A stretch of 64,000 nt of DNA, taken from positions 16,018,501 to 16,082,500 of the forward strand of contig NC_088921.1 in the NCBI RefSeq assembly GCF_038396675.1. Reading direction: 5' to 3'. Below are positions 22,625-33,361 of the stretch, piece after piece; the first letter of the stretch is position 1, and every line of letters starts with the position of its first letter. The notes beneath the pieces were generated by a model. That model was not told where the DNA came from. It worked only from the letters and a program-made list of their open reading frames with translations, and did not search any database. This stretch comes from Hydra vulgaris. Its lineage: Eukaryota > Cnidaria > Hydrozoa > Anthoathecata > Hydridae. The position numbers were made by a program, and so were the translations under genes.

Positions 22625-23215
22625 TTCTTATGGAAATTTCATATGTGCCATATAATCTAAAATTTCTAATACTTCAGCTAGGTATGTCTTTGCTCTTACA
22701 GCAGAACGCAGTTCTACAAAGACATATATATTGGGAAATAGTATTAAATTTGTACCTTTCAGATGGAGATGATACCACATTTACAAATAATGAAGATGAT
22801 GATTTCTTAACAATTTTTGTTAATTGTAAAATGTTAATTTCTGATTGGCTACAAATTGCCACAAAAGCAATATTAAAAAGTGGTGGCGACAAATACCCTT
22901 GGCTTTAAATTTATCTTTGAGAAGCATCTTATCGATCTCACTTTTGTTTGGATAAATTGGATAAACATTTCTTTGTTAGATTACACAGTATCTTAAGATC
23001 TAAAGGTTTTGCTTCAAATGGTTGGAAAATAAACTGCAATATTAAAGCACCCTTGTCCGTTTTGTTACTTCATCTCCTAACTTTCAAAAAGCTGATCATT
23101 ATTCCTACGAATCTTTGTGCAGATTATATGACCAATGGATATCTGATGGTGCAAAATTAAAAAATGCAAAAATGTTCACAAATGCTGTTCAACTCTCTTT
23201 ATTAACAAGGGACAA
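22625..23215 (+). pseudogene. remnant related to the inner-element gene family
   Basis: On the plus strand an N-terminal ORF (22630-22908) is followed by FASNGWKINCNI, then in another frame KHPCPFC, YSYESLCRLYDQWISDGAK and KNAKMFTNAVQ. The HPC-x2-C segment followed by a ~45-residue helix region and an N-x-V motif parallels HPCYVCEW ... CAQHFKICINP in the inner element at 13.1 kb. It is read as a distant, broken copy of the same unnamed family. Confidence 0.35.
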
Positions 23216-23659
23216 AGATAATAAAATAATTGAGCTTATAAATATTCCCTGTCTACATATACTTGTATTATTATTATAGACAAAACTTTAAAAAAAATTT
23301 GTTTGAAAACAAAGAGTGTGAGGTACAGTTTTTTAACTGATATCTGACTACGATAAACATCTGCAGAGTATCCTACCAAGGGCAGCATTGTTTGAAATGC
23401 AATGCTTGAAATAAGTTGCAATAAAGTACACAAATTGAGCAACATATTATCGAATTCATCAACATGAAAGGTGGAGTCTTTGGTATGATAAATAAATTTT
23501 AAGTTTGACAAAAGATTAAAATAATATTATTTAATTAAAATAATAGTAATTAAATACTTATTATTACAACTATACAATTATACAACAAGTTATAACTTGA
23601 TGATTATTAATTAAATAAACTAAAACTTATTTTGTGCATTTTATATTCTGTAGGCTAAC

Positions 23660-24016
23660 CTTTGTATGTGTGTTGTCATCAAAATCAGCAACAGAAATAA
23701 CATTTCAATTGCCACATAAACGACTTGGTTTAATAACTTATATAATATATATTAATATAATGAAGAAATGAAGTTGCCAGTCTTAAGTTACGACTTGTCT
23801 GAAGTTACAACTTGTAACTTCATTTCTTCCTCCTCCAGGGGGACACATTGCTGTGACAAGCAACTAAAAAAATTGATACAAAAAAGTTTAACACAATGTA
23901 ATATTAATTTAAAATTTTGTATTGTACATAGTTTCATTAACTTACAATATCTTCTAAAATTATAGATGAAGTGTCTTTCAAATTATACCAGTTCTTTTGA
24001 TCTAATAACTGTAAAG
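23660..24016 (-). pseudogene. dynein AAA3 exons (two)
   Basis: Exon 24016-23946 encodes LQLLDQKNWYNLKDTSSIIL and ends at a good donor (GTAAGT); it matches the dynein segment usually written W(L/M)DHxxWYDLKDTS. Exon about 23730-23660 encodes SRLCGN, a stop, then NVISVADFDDNTHTK, corresponding to the AAA3 PRFLRHFN...DFDD segment; TGA replaces a Phe codon. The exon with the conserved GPPGGGRNPVTP is absent between them. Confidence 0.85.
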
Positions 24017-24116
24017 CTGAAGATTATAAAAGTTGTTTGCATAGCTCAATCCGATGAGCTGTACAAATTTCACAATTTAATTTCAATTAAATTTTAAAAA
24101 TTTTGAACTCTTTTAA

Positions 24117-24283
24117 AATTTAGGTCAATATCTCCAACCCTAAAAAAAGTATATAAAAAAATGTTTTATAACATTATACCTGTCTTAAAAGCTCAATTGG
24201 AGGTTGGGCACCATACTTTTCTTTTGCATATTATTTGGCATATTAATATCAATTAACAAAACACACTTTTTACCAGGTGGTGG
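24117..24283 (-). repeat. duplicated exon-intron segment, copy A
   Basis: About 165 bp covering the 3' part of the dynein exon at 24180-24305 and the start of its intron, repeated in the same orientation at 26866-27024. Confidence 0.9.
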
Positions 24284-24643
24284 TCCATATTCACCTTTGT
24301 GTCATCTGTCAAATAACAGAGATTTAAAAACATTTATAAATCTAATTAATATTACAGGTTAAATAACAAAAAATACTAATATAATCTTTTCATATAAAAA
24401 AAATGATTTTACCTGTCAAGCTTTTCCATAATTAGTTCCTGAGTTTGCTGTGCTGTCGTTCGTGCAGAAAAGTTAAAACTTACTGGAACAAACATTTACA
24501 AAAAAATATTCAGTATTAATTTGTTTCAATAAATTTTAATTTTAAATTAAAAAAAAAAAAAGAAAAAAAAAATTTATCAAATACTTTTCTTTAGGAAGTT
24601 TGACAAGGTTAACTGTTGGTAATACACCAGTTCAAGCAAAGTT
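24180..24643 (-). pseudogene. dynein AAA3 exons (three), Walker A lost
   Basis: Exon 24643-24585 reads a stop then TGVLPTVNLVKLPKEK where dyneins have TGTGKTVN; the Walker A Gly-Lys is gone. Exon about 24492-24413 reads VPVSFNFSARTTAQQTQELI and ends LD with donor GTAAAA; an AG acceptor is missing in front of it. Exon 24305-24180 starts with an in-frame TGA where dyneins have Arg, then KGEYGPPPGKKCVLLIDINM (AAA3 Walker B). It carries an 8-nt insertion (AATAATAT) that shifts the frame into AKEKYGAQPPIELLRQ. Confidence 0.88.
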
Positions 24644-25349
24644 CTGTCATTATTAATATCGTGCAAGAAAAAGTGCGGAACGAATTTAGAAGGGTAAATA
24701 TTTACTTTCTCAGTTGCGAAATAGTGGTAAAATATATAAGATGAAAGTTAACTGTGCTGTTATAGGATATACCAATAGTTCCTATAAGCTTGAAAAATTG
24801 AAAGATAAAACACATTTTATCTTTCAATTTTCAAAGGTAAGAGACTATCCGAATGTGGATGTGAGGCACCATTGCAAATAAACTTTTTTATTTTTCGTAG
24901 TAAATATATAATAATATTTGATGAAAATTAAATCTAAGTATGAAAAACTTTATTTTTACCCAAATAAACACGTTTTATCTAAGAGATTTAGACATCAGAC
25001 AATTAGCCAAAACTTTAAATACTTATGTTAATACAGCAGTCCAAGGGCTTCGTGAGAATTTTTACACTGATGACTGTAATAAAAATCCTAATGATCTTCA
25101 GCCTCTAAGCACTGCTATAAACACCTTAATTGATTCTACAGCTGACTACCAGCGTTCTTTTTCTATTATGAATATAATCTTATATTTATAGCAAAACCCT
25201 TTATTAATACAAATTGTGTTTATTTTAATGTTTATTTTATTAGTCGATCCATCAAATATTCATTTTGATCCCAAGAATTATGTCATAAAGTGGTTTGGAA
25301 AAGGACACCACAATGCCAATTTTAGAAACTCCGGCATTAAATTCTATCA

Positions 25350-25501
25350 ATGAAAGTAAAACATTATAGAAGATTGTTTTCTGATGAAATTTATTTACTA
25401 ACCCATATTACGGGTTGTCTACTGCTAATTTATTTATTATTGCTCTGTTCTTTTAGAACATTGAGCACTCTGTTTGCAGAATACACTAACATAATTTATA
25501 C

Positions 25502-25502
<1 letters not shown>
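25350..25502 (+). repeat. AT-tract flanking repeat, copy 2
   Basis: Contains TTGCTCTGTTCTTTTAGAAC and ATTGAGCACTCTGTTTGCAG, close to 27208-27250 (TTGTTCTTTTAAGGACAATG). Both lead into (AT)n. Confidence 0.75.

Positions 25503-25553
<51 letters not shown>
25503..25553. repeat. (AT)n microsatellite
   Basis: About 50 bp of pure AT repeat following the flanking repeat. Confidence 0.95.
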
Positions 25554-25557
<4 letters not shown>

Positions 25558-25671
25558 GCACACACAAATAAATTGATTATGTATTTGAAATTTTAAAGTA
25601 AACAGCAGTTGCAACCTAAATCTGTAAAAATAACTGTGTAGTTGGAGAAATAACAAGAACAAAAATCAAAC

Positions 25672-26606
25672 CTGTGCAGTTTGAGGAATAAAAAGACTAT
25701 TTTTATCAACAGTCTTTATCCAGCATAAACATGAACCATTTTCTTGTTTTACAAACATATAATCATTAACAAGTCCAGTATCAAATAAGATTGCTCTAAA
25801 ACCAAAAAATATTTTCCAAGTATATGAAAATATTTTATTAAATAAAATTTTGCAAACAATATTAAAAAAAAATTGCAAGATGTTACAGGTTTTAGAATAA
25901 TTCATATAAAAAATCAGCCTTTAAAACTTTTTTGGCTTTGGATTTAGTTTATCTTGTCCATATAAAAATAATTGTCCTATAAAACTCAATAAACATTTAA
26001 CACTTTGAGTCTATAAATGCACCAAGAGACCACATAATACAGAAAATAAAGCAGGACAACCAACCAGGAATAAATCTGAAAAAAATTATTTACTATTATT
26101 GAAAATAAAAAACCTGTTCAAAAATATACTTTGTTGGTTAGTTCACAAATCTATTGGCCAATAATTTCAGTTTTGAAATAATTATTTTAACTAAACACTA
26201 CTTAATGCCTATTTCTTAAAATAACTTCTTGATTATTAAAATTTATCTAAAAATTTCAAAACATAGAAAAATACTGAAACTTTTTTTTTTTTTTTCATTT
26301 CAAGTGTAAAGAAAATGGAGCTAAAATATTGCAAACAATTTTGTTAAAAAATAAAAGAGCTGAAAAATATATTATCGCATTCTGCTTATATCAGTCAGAA
26401 TTTTAATATCAAAATATTATAATGATATTCAGCAAGTAATGCTTAATACATAACGCAAACCTGACTTGTTAGAAATTTAATTTAATTGTCTAATTCTTTA
26501 TTTTGAAATACTTCTTCCAATAATAATGAGTAGAGCTTGATAAAATTCTGAACCAAAAACATGTTTGACATACTGCATAGTAACAGACAGTTGTTTTGAA
26601 TGTAAT
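25672..26606 (-). pseudogene. dynein exons, AAA2-AAA3 linker into AAA3
   Basis: Exon 26606-26461 encodes YIQNNCLLLCSM and FLVQNFIKLYSLLLEEVFQ, the linker usually written FIRKNCKE..VPT.D.NLV.SL; an in-frame TAA falls near its end. Exon 26075-26004 encodes FIPGWLSCFIFCIMWSLGA (dynein FIFSLVWSVGA). Exon 25795-25672 encodes ILFDTGLVNDYMFVKQENGS and WIKTVDKNSLFIPQTAQ, the segment before the AAA3 ADTVR motif. AG acceptors and GT donors frame all three. Confidence 0.82.
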
Positions 26607-26865
26607 CTAATAATGAAATAAAAAACTTGTTAGACATACTTCTACTCGTATTAATTAATGAAAGTATATATATTAACCGAAGGTTTGGGCAGAAACATTT
26701 CAGTCAACTTTAACTACAAAGATTTTTTTTTTTTAATATTTAAAGTTAGTAAAATATACTAAAGTCGCATAAACCTAAATACAAAGTAGTACATAAAATA
26801 AAAAGTACAACTATAGCAACAACAACAAAATAATAAATAAACTAAACTTTTTGAGCAGATTAAAA

Positions 26866-27024
26866 TTTAAGTCAATATCTCCAACCCTAAAAAAAGTATA
26901 TAAAAAAATTTTATATAACATTAAACCTGTCTTAAAAGCTCATTTGGAGGTTGGGCACCATACTTTTCTTTTGCATATTATCTGGCATATTAATATCAAT
27001 TAACAAAACACACTTTTTACCACT
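26866..27024 (-). repeat. duplicated exon-intron segment, copy B
   Basis: Second copy of 24117-24283, same orientation, 2.75 kb upstream in the gene's sense. It keeps the donor-side end of the exon and the segment coding for the Walker B region but ends abruptly at a T-rich junction next to (AT)n. As an isolated exon part it cannot be spliced usefully. Confidence 0.9.
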
Positions 27025-27046
27025 TTTTTACCTTTTTAAACACACC

Positions 27047-27047
<1 letters not shown>

Positions 27048-27124
<77 letters not shown>
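27048..27124. repeat. (AT)n microsatellite
   Basis: About 75 bp pure AT repeat. Confidence 0.95.
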
Positions 27125-27127
<3 letters not shown>

Positions 27128-27270
27128 TAGAAAATCACTTAACAAAATTTTTTTTTCATTTTACACTGTATTTCATCAACAAAGATTCATCAGAAAATCT
27201 AATAAATAATTGCTTTGTTCTTTTAAGGACAATGAGCACTCTATTGTGTAGAATACTTTTTAAAGTTGTT

Positions 27271-27273
<3 letters not shown>
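27125..27273 (+). repeat. AT-tract flanking repeat, copy 3 (full)
   Basis: This ~150 bp unit has (AT)n on both sides. Its left part matches the inverted copy at 20640-20707, and its right part matches 25350-25502. Confidence 0.8.

Positions 27274-27359
<86 letters not shown>
27274..27359. repeat. (AT)n microsatellite
   Basis: About 85 bp pure AT repeat. Confidence 0.95.
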
Positions 27360-27364
<5 letters not shown>

Positions 27365-27462
27365 GAACAGTGAAAGCAATCTATGAATATTTTTAAAATT
27401 GAAATCATACCATTTTTAGATAGCAGTTTTTAGCAGATAACAAAATTCAGTTAAGCACTTGT

Positions 27463-27594
27463 TGAATAATTAATCAATTATCAAAATTCTGCAGAATGTT
27501 TATGCAAGGCTGTGACAGGAATTTTAAAAAACAAATCAAGTATTGAAGAGAATTCTGCAGAACAATTATGCAAGTTTGTGACAGGAATGTTAAA
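27463..27594 (+). other. possible exon with a 22-residue repeat
   Basis: The plus-strand frame reads NSAECLCKAVTGILKNKSS, IEE, then NSAEQLCKFVTGMLK; the two units start at 27485 and 27551, a period of 66 bp (22 codons). A strong donor (AAA|GTAAGT) follows at 27595, and ATTCTGCAG could serve as acceptor. Frame-preserving duplication next to a good splice site suggests an exon, but no family is recognised and no partner exon was found. Confidence 0.3.
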
Positions 27595-27599
27595 AGTAA

Positions 27600-28800
27600 G
27601 TCAATGGAAATGAGTGTAATTAGTGTCTAATAATGGGTTAACCTCTTAGTAAGCAATAGGAAGAGTTTGGTCATTAGATTCTCAAGATGAAAGAAAGAGA
27701 AGTCAGAAGAAAGGCAAATAGTTCTGTCACTTACTTTGCAAATAGTCTTTTATTTGAAAAATAATATATGCTTTCAACATGTTTTTACAGTTTTCAAAAC
27801 AAGTATTTGATGATGTATGTTTTCAACTGAAACCATATAACAATAGCAGTTTTTTACAGTTTATAAAACTTTAAAATTTAGTAAAAATACACATCTGAGG
27901 AACCTTTCTATTTAGAAAATTATTATTTTGGACAATTATTTTTCTGAAAACTTTCATTTTATTTGCTTTTTTTTAGAAAATATTTTATTTAGAGTTAAAA
28001 ACTTAAATCTTTATAAAAACAAACACTAAAGCTTCCCATGTCAGATAGCTTTTGTTTTAGCTCATTAATCACAAAATATTTTTCTTTTCAGCATTGTATT
28101 GATGCCACTCACAAGGTATGCAACAGTCATTTCATTTTTAAAGCTCTATACTTTTAAGTATTTACTTTTACTAAAAATATAATATAATAAGATGCCTTTT
28201 AGCAAAAATAAACCAATAATAGAAAATTGATGCTTTAGTACAGATAGATTATATTAAACCAACTTAAATAATTTTTATTTATTTATTTGTATATTTTGCA
28301 AGTATGAAGTCATAAGTGGCTCCCAACAAAGCTGGAAACGTACATTTGTGTTAAAATTAAAACCAAAAATTAAAAAAAACTTTGCATAAAATGCAATTTT
28401 TCGTATTAAAAATTTTTTTTTAATTATTAGAAAAATCATAAAACAACAACAAGCATAATGACTTCATAAATAAAATTAAATTTTTTATGCAAATATCAAA
28501 ATTAACATTTAATAATATTATACATAATTTGAAAAATCAAAAAATAATTTTATGTGAAATTTTCAATTTTTTTTTTCAACTAACAGTAGATGGCAATGCC
28601 AGTAGATGGTAATGCCAAGATAAGCAGTTTTAAATAACAAACTTTGTTTAACGCTCATTTGAATAATTTCTCCACTCATTATGCATAGCTGAAATTTCAA
28701 AATATTTTTAACATTATTTTTAATGTCTAAAGAATTTAGACATTAAAAGTATTACATGAGTAGAATTATTTTAATCGGAAAAAAATATAGTAGTTAATAT
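27600..28800. other. dynein intron, nothing recognised
   Basis: AT-rich sequence. TAGATGGCAATGCCAG and TAGATGGTAATGCCAAG form a short tandem at 28588-28620. Confidence 0.4.
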
Positions 28801-28817
28801 TTGATATTAATAGTAAT

Positions 28818-29080
<263 letters not shown>

Positions 29081-29093
29081 CAAGAATGTTGAA

Positions 29094-29180
29094 GGAACGA
29101 TTTTTGAATTGATAGGAACGATTTACGAAAGACGTAGGAACGATTATTGAAATGCGTAGGAACGATTTTTGAGTTCGCGC
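29094..29180. repeat. 22 bp tandem repeat, GGAACGATT units
   Basis: Four units start at 29094, 29115, 29137 and 29159, each beginning GGAACGATT and continuing with TTGAA/ACGAA-type sequence. Diverged internally, conserved at the unit start. Confidence 0.9.
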
Positions 29181-29424
29181 ATTGTTTAGCCGTATGGGTT
29201 CTTTAACTTGTTTATATTTTTGCGTAATTAAAATATATATTTAGTAATTCAACGTGATAATCGAAGAAAGTTAACAAATACTGATAAGATTTAATTTTTA
29301 AAGCAATTTTCAAAAAAAAAAATTTAAAGTCTTAGTAAATTAACATTTAATAAGAATGTATTCTAATGTAAGTAACGATGTTCTTTGATAGTTAAATTAA
29401 GTTACTATTTTTTTTTATATATAT

Positions 29425-29572
29425 ACCTTACACTATAGTCTAAGGTATTGACTTAGATTATACCTTAGATATTTGACTATAGTCTAAGGTATTGTCTTAG
29501 ACTATAGTCTAAGGTATAGTCAAAGGTAGACTATAGTCTAAGGTATATACCTTAGTACTAAGGTACTAAGGC
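29425..29572. repeat. palindromic cluster, ACTATAGTCTAAGGTA
   Basis: The 16-mer ACTATAGTCTAAGGTA occurs perfectly four times (29432, 29476, 29501, 29530). It contains the palindrome GACTATAGTC, and the neighbourhood also holds the complementary TACCTTAG arm, so many alternative hairpins are possible. Confidence 0.95.
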
Positions 29573-29580
29573 TTATTATG

Positions 29581-30018
29581 TATTTTTAAAATAACTAAAC
29601 TTAATTATGAAAAGGTTTTGTTAATTATTATTTATCTACTATTATTTGCAAACTTAACATTGTATAATTTACGCAAAAGCACTAGGAGAAGGATCTAAAT
29701 TATGATGTGTTTTTCAATCTTAAGAAATAGCTTAGCTAAGTTAAAGCAAAATTTTAAATAGTATCATAGGTTGTGTGCTATCATTATTAAAAAAAAAGGT
29801 TGCGCTATGATAAAAAAAAACAATATAAGTATGTGAGATAAAGTTTTTAAAATTTTTTACTAAAATTTTGACATATGAATTTGTTGAAGAAACTGTGACA
29901 TTTGCTTACCATTTATCTTAACTGCCTTTTACAAATACGCTTCCTGTATTATCTTATTTGATTTTTTTTTCAGGTCTCATTTTTTTGTCCTTAAAAGCTT
30001 TGATAATTTAATGCATTT
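29581..30018. other. AT-rich DNA, nothing recognised
   Basis: No coding or repeat signal supported. Confidence 0.4.
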
Positions 30019-30094
30019 GTTATAGTTGAATTGTTTCAACTATAACACTAGACAGTCATGTCTTTTGTTAAAGTTGAAACAATTAAACTATAAC
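30019..30094. repeat. imperfect 24 bp inverted repeat
   Basis: Arms 30019-30042 and 30071-30094 match with two mismatches. The right arm runs into the target duplication of the adjoining hAT MITE. Confidence 0.9.
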
Positions 30095-30100
30095 AATAGA

Positions 30101-30446
30101 CAGGCCTAGTCCTATATTTACCTATAGGTGGCCTAGGCCTTAAAATATATAAATTTGCTAAGTAAAGAATAAAATTATGATGTTAATTATTTTAGCTTTT
30201 GTTTATGTAATAAGTGTTTTAAAAACCAATTATTATGTGGGCATAAGTGAAAACATTCATAAACTTGAATGTTCTCAAACATCTAAAAAAGCCATGGCCA
30301 AGTTGTAGCAACTAAATAATATATGCGTGGTTAGGATAAAATCTAGTAAAATGATAAAGTGACATAAGAAAATTCTACACCTTTTTGAAATAGGGCCCTA
30401 AAAAGCAATTTGGCCTAGTGTCCCAAAGGATGTAAATCCAGCCCTG
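30101..30446. mobile_element. hAT-type MITE, 346 bp, 8 bp TSD
   Basis: Flanked by a perfect 8 bp duplication ACAATAGA (30093-30100 and 30447-30454). The left end begins CAGGCCTAGTCC; the right end, read inward, begins CAGGGCTGGATTTACATCC. CAGGG-type ends and 8 bp duplications are the hAT signature. No coding capacity, so non-autonomous. Confidence 0.85.
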
Positions 30447-30454
30447 ACAATAGA

Positions 30455-31316
30455 ATAATTTTTACTAAAAGTTAAAGCAATAAGTTACATGTCAATAAAT
30501 CAGTCACTAAATTATTGAAAAGTATATTAATCATCAAAGTTATCAACTCAGATTAATCATTAATTTAAGTTATTAGATTATGTACAAGTTTAGTTAATAT
30601 TTAACTTATTTAAATAATGTGTAAGTAATACACTTGGCAAAATAAGGATAACCTTAATAAATACTTAACTTTCACTATATTTCAAATGATATTTCTTATG
30701 TTTTCAATTGTTAAAAATTTATTGACATTAAAATAAATAATAAAAAATAAAAAAATTGCATTTATTTACTACTAGATAGCAATAATTTAATTGGTGAATA
30801 ATCTTTAATTATTCTTATGATATATGTTATGTTCATATTTATTATATGTGATAACAACATAAACAAACTTGTGTGGTAACTACATAAACAAATGTGCCCC
30901 CATCCCCGATTTACCTTGGGTTGGTTTTGCCATAAATATATACCAATCTAGAGCATCCTAGAAGTGTACTTGAGCATCCAAATTTTTGAATGAAATGGTG
31001 GCAAGAAAAAAGGTATTATAATAATTCTACACATTTTTAAAAAATGAACCAACATACCTTGGCTAAAACCATGAGGTTTAATCAACAACAAAGTTTTTAA
31101 CAACACTAAAGTTGATAAAAACTTTAGCAACTATAAAAAAACAAAACTTAATTTTTGGCAGGTGGCAAGAATAAAGGTTTTTTAACAGTTATAAACAGTT
31201 TTAAAAAATAAACCAACATACCTTGGATATAAGTGGAAGACTACATTCTCTTTGGGTGAAAGCTGGTAATTTTGATGGGGCTTTGTACCCAAAAAACTCA
31301 CTGCTAACATTGTCAG
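30455..31316. other. non-coding with a diverged duplication
   Basis: GGTGGCAAGAA(A/T)AAAGG ... AACCAACATACCTTGG occurs at about 30996-31065 and 31159-31225. Possible 5' intron of the gene that follows. Confidence 0.5.
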
Positions 31317-32134
31317 AAAAACAACTTCCACATTAGTTCGTAATAGCGAGTTTTATAAAGATAGAGGTGTTGTGGCTGACTCAATGATGCACAGTGAACT
31401 AACTGCTGCCACTCATTATCATACCAGAAGTCAAGAGCTTAATGCAATTACTGGTGGCAATATTGTGTGCAAAAATTTTTGTCGTTCCCCGTTAACTAAA
31501 ACAGACGAAGTTGTTAAAAGTTGTTTAACTGAAGAAAAAAATGATCAACTTCTTAGGTCAGAGAACCTCTCAAGTAAAAATGAATATAGTTTTTCTTTGT
31601 TGAATACTCCTAAAATAATCTGGAGTAAGGAAGAAACAAGTTCTTTAAATTTATTATTTCCTGATAATATTTCTCAAAATACATCATATAACCAAGTGAA
31701 ATCTATGCTTGCCAAATCTCCTTCAATTAACAGTTCACCAAGACAAGTTTATGACAAGCTGAAAAGAATGAAAATAAAATATCTGGAAGATATACCAGAA
31801 GAATCAAAGGTTTTTTTTTTTAATTTTTATTGATTCGGTCTTTTTTTCTTTTTTTTTCTTCTTAAAATTGCTTCATAACTTCTCCAAAAAAATTATAATC
31901 TTATATATTGTTTAAATTTAATTTTTTTCATACTAGGTTAAGAAAAGTTTGCAGTTTGAGCGCAAAAATTGGTCATCCGAACAAATAAATGAATTAAAAG
32001 TTTATGGAAAAGAATTAATTTTGGGAGGACCTCTATCACGAAGCCGAATTTTAAGTATCCTAAAAAACTCTCAGTTATTAAAAGATTTCACCATCACACA
32101 GTTGAGAACACGAATTAATCATGAGCGAAATTAA
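31317..32134 (+). CDS. spliced ORF: recombinase-like end plus Myb-like segments
   Basis: An open frame starts after an AG acceptor (31311-31316) and runs to 31809. A GT intron (31810-31936) with an AG end is followed by a second exon to the stop at 32134, in frame. The start of the protein is upstream and unseen (first in-frame ATG 31384). The first ~35 residues, TTSTLVRNSEFYKDRGVVAD then MMHSELTAATHYHTRSQEL, resemble the last helix of tyrosine recombinases (His, then Tyr after ~9 residues), as in Crypton-type elements. Next come IWSKEETSSLNLLF and NWSSEQINELKVYGKEL, two Trp-containing Myb/SANT-like segments. The frame is intact over about 230 codons. Mobile or domesticated origin is inference. 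Confidence 0.5.
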
Positions 32135-33296
32135 ACTTGGCTGTTTCTTGACTACAACTTATAAATAAACAATTATTATTATTTTTTTAATTTTTAAGTA
32201 TATAAATAAATATTCCAGCCTTGTTGTTTCTTATATTAGGTATTTTTTTTCAATATTAAGCTTAACCTTTAAGATTTCACACATGTGTGGCCTGAACAAG
32301 TTTATGGCCATTTCCTTATTTAAATATGCCACTATGAAGAGAAGAGTTGAACACTATGAAGTTTTTACAACCAGATGTCTTTCCTGGCATTAACCTGTTA
32401 TGAAGATCAGGACTAATTATTTTTAATGTGATACCATTAGGTATATTACCATACAAGGTTTGCAAGTTCCTCCAACCTTTTCCCACAAATAAATCGAGGG
32501 GTTTTATATCATAGCTTTCTTTCTCCTAGTTGTCTTCACCACAGTTAAAGAGCTTTACCTGCCATAATCAAGTATCAGTTTAACTTCATAACCAGGACAA
32601 GGATTAGTTCATATATATTAAGTATTATCTTGCTTACATTCAATCACTAACAATTTGATAAAATTTGAAAAGGCAGTTTTTACAAAAATGGACAGGATTT
32701 TAGTATTTTTAAATCATCATTAATAAATAGAGACAATTTAAACTTAGATTAAGGTTTATTACTCTGTTAATTTAAAACTAATGACAAATTCTCGTAAATT
32801 ATTTCAATTGAAAAAGAAAATTTTATTAAAAAAAGAACACATGATTAAAGTGAATAAGAATGATTATTATGAATATGAATAAGGACTTTTTTATGATGTC
32901 TTGACACCACATAGTGTAACCAATATAAACCTCATCCTTCGTAATTGTATTTGTAAAATTAAACCTATAATATAATAGCACTGTTATTTTTACCTTTTTC
33001 ATTATTACTGATTATAATTGTTAATTTAATATTGATTAAGATTTCATAAAAACAAATTAAAAATCAAAGGAGAGCTCACAAATTCGATGTTAGATCTTGG
33101 CCATCTTTTAAACACACATTTAATATTAATTTTCTTTTGAATTAAATTTTTAAATAACTATAAACAATCTCTTACAGTTAATGACAACCAATAGAGTAAC
33201 ATTTTTTCTGTCAATTGAAAACAACGTTCAAAATGCCAACTCAATCTAGTTAGTGTGTAATATAGTTGTATTTATTCATATTATGTAATACTTTTA
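32135..33296. other. AT-rich DNA, nothing recognised
   Basis: No coding signal. Possible 3' UTR of the preceding ORF, without a clear polyadenylation cluster beyond A/T background. Confidence 0.4.
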
Positions 33297-33361
33297 CAAT
33301 ATTACAATATTCACTAGCACTATTACAGTTAGTAATAGTGCTAGTGAATATTGTAATATTG
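33297..33361. repeat. perfect 30 bp hairpin
   Basis: Arms 33297-33326 and 33332-33361 are perfectly complementary around a 5-nt loop (AGTTA). The stem includes CACTAGCACTATTAC. Confidence 0.97.

Noticed and set aside
23236..23511. 91-codon minus ORF
   Set aside because: No dynein or transposon similarity and low-complexity composition; not defended as a gene.
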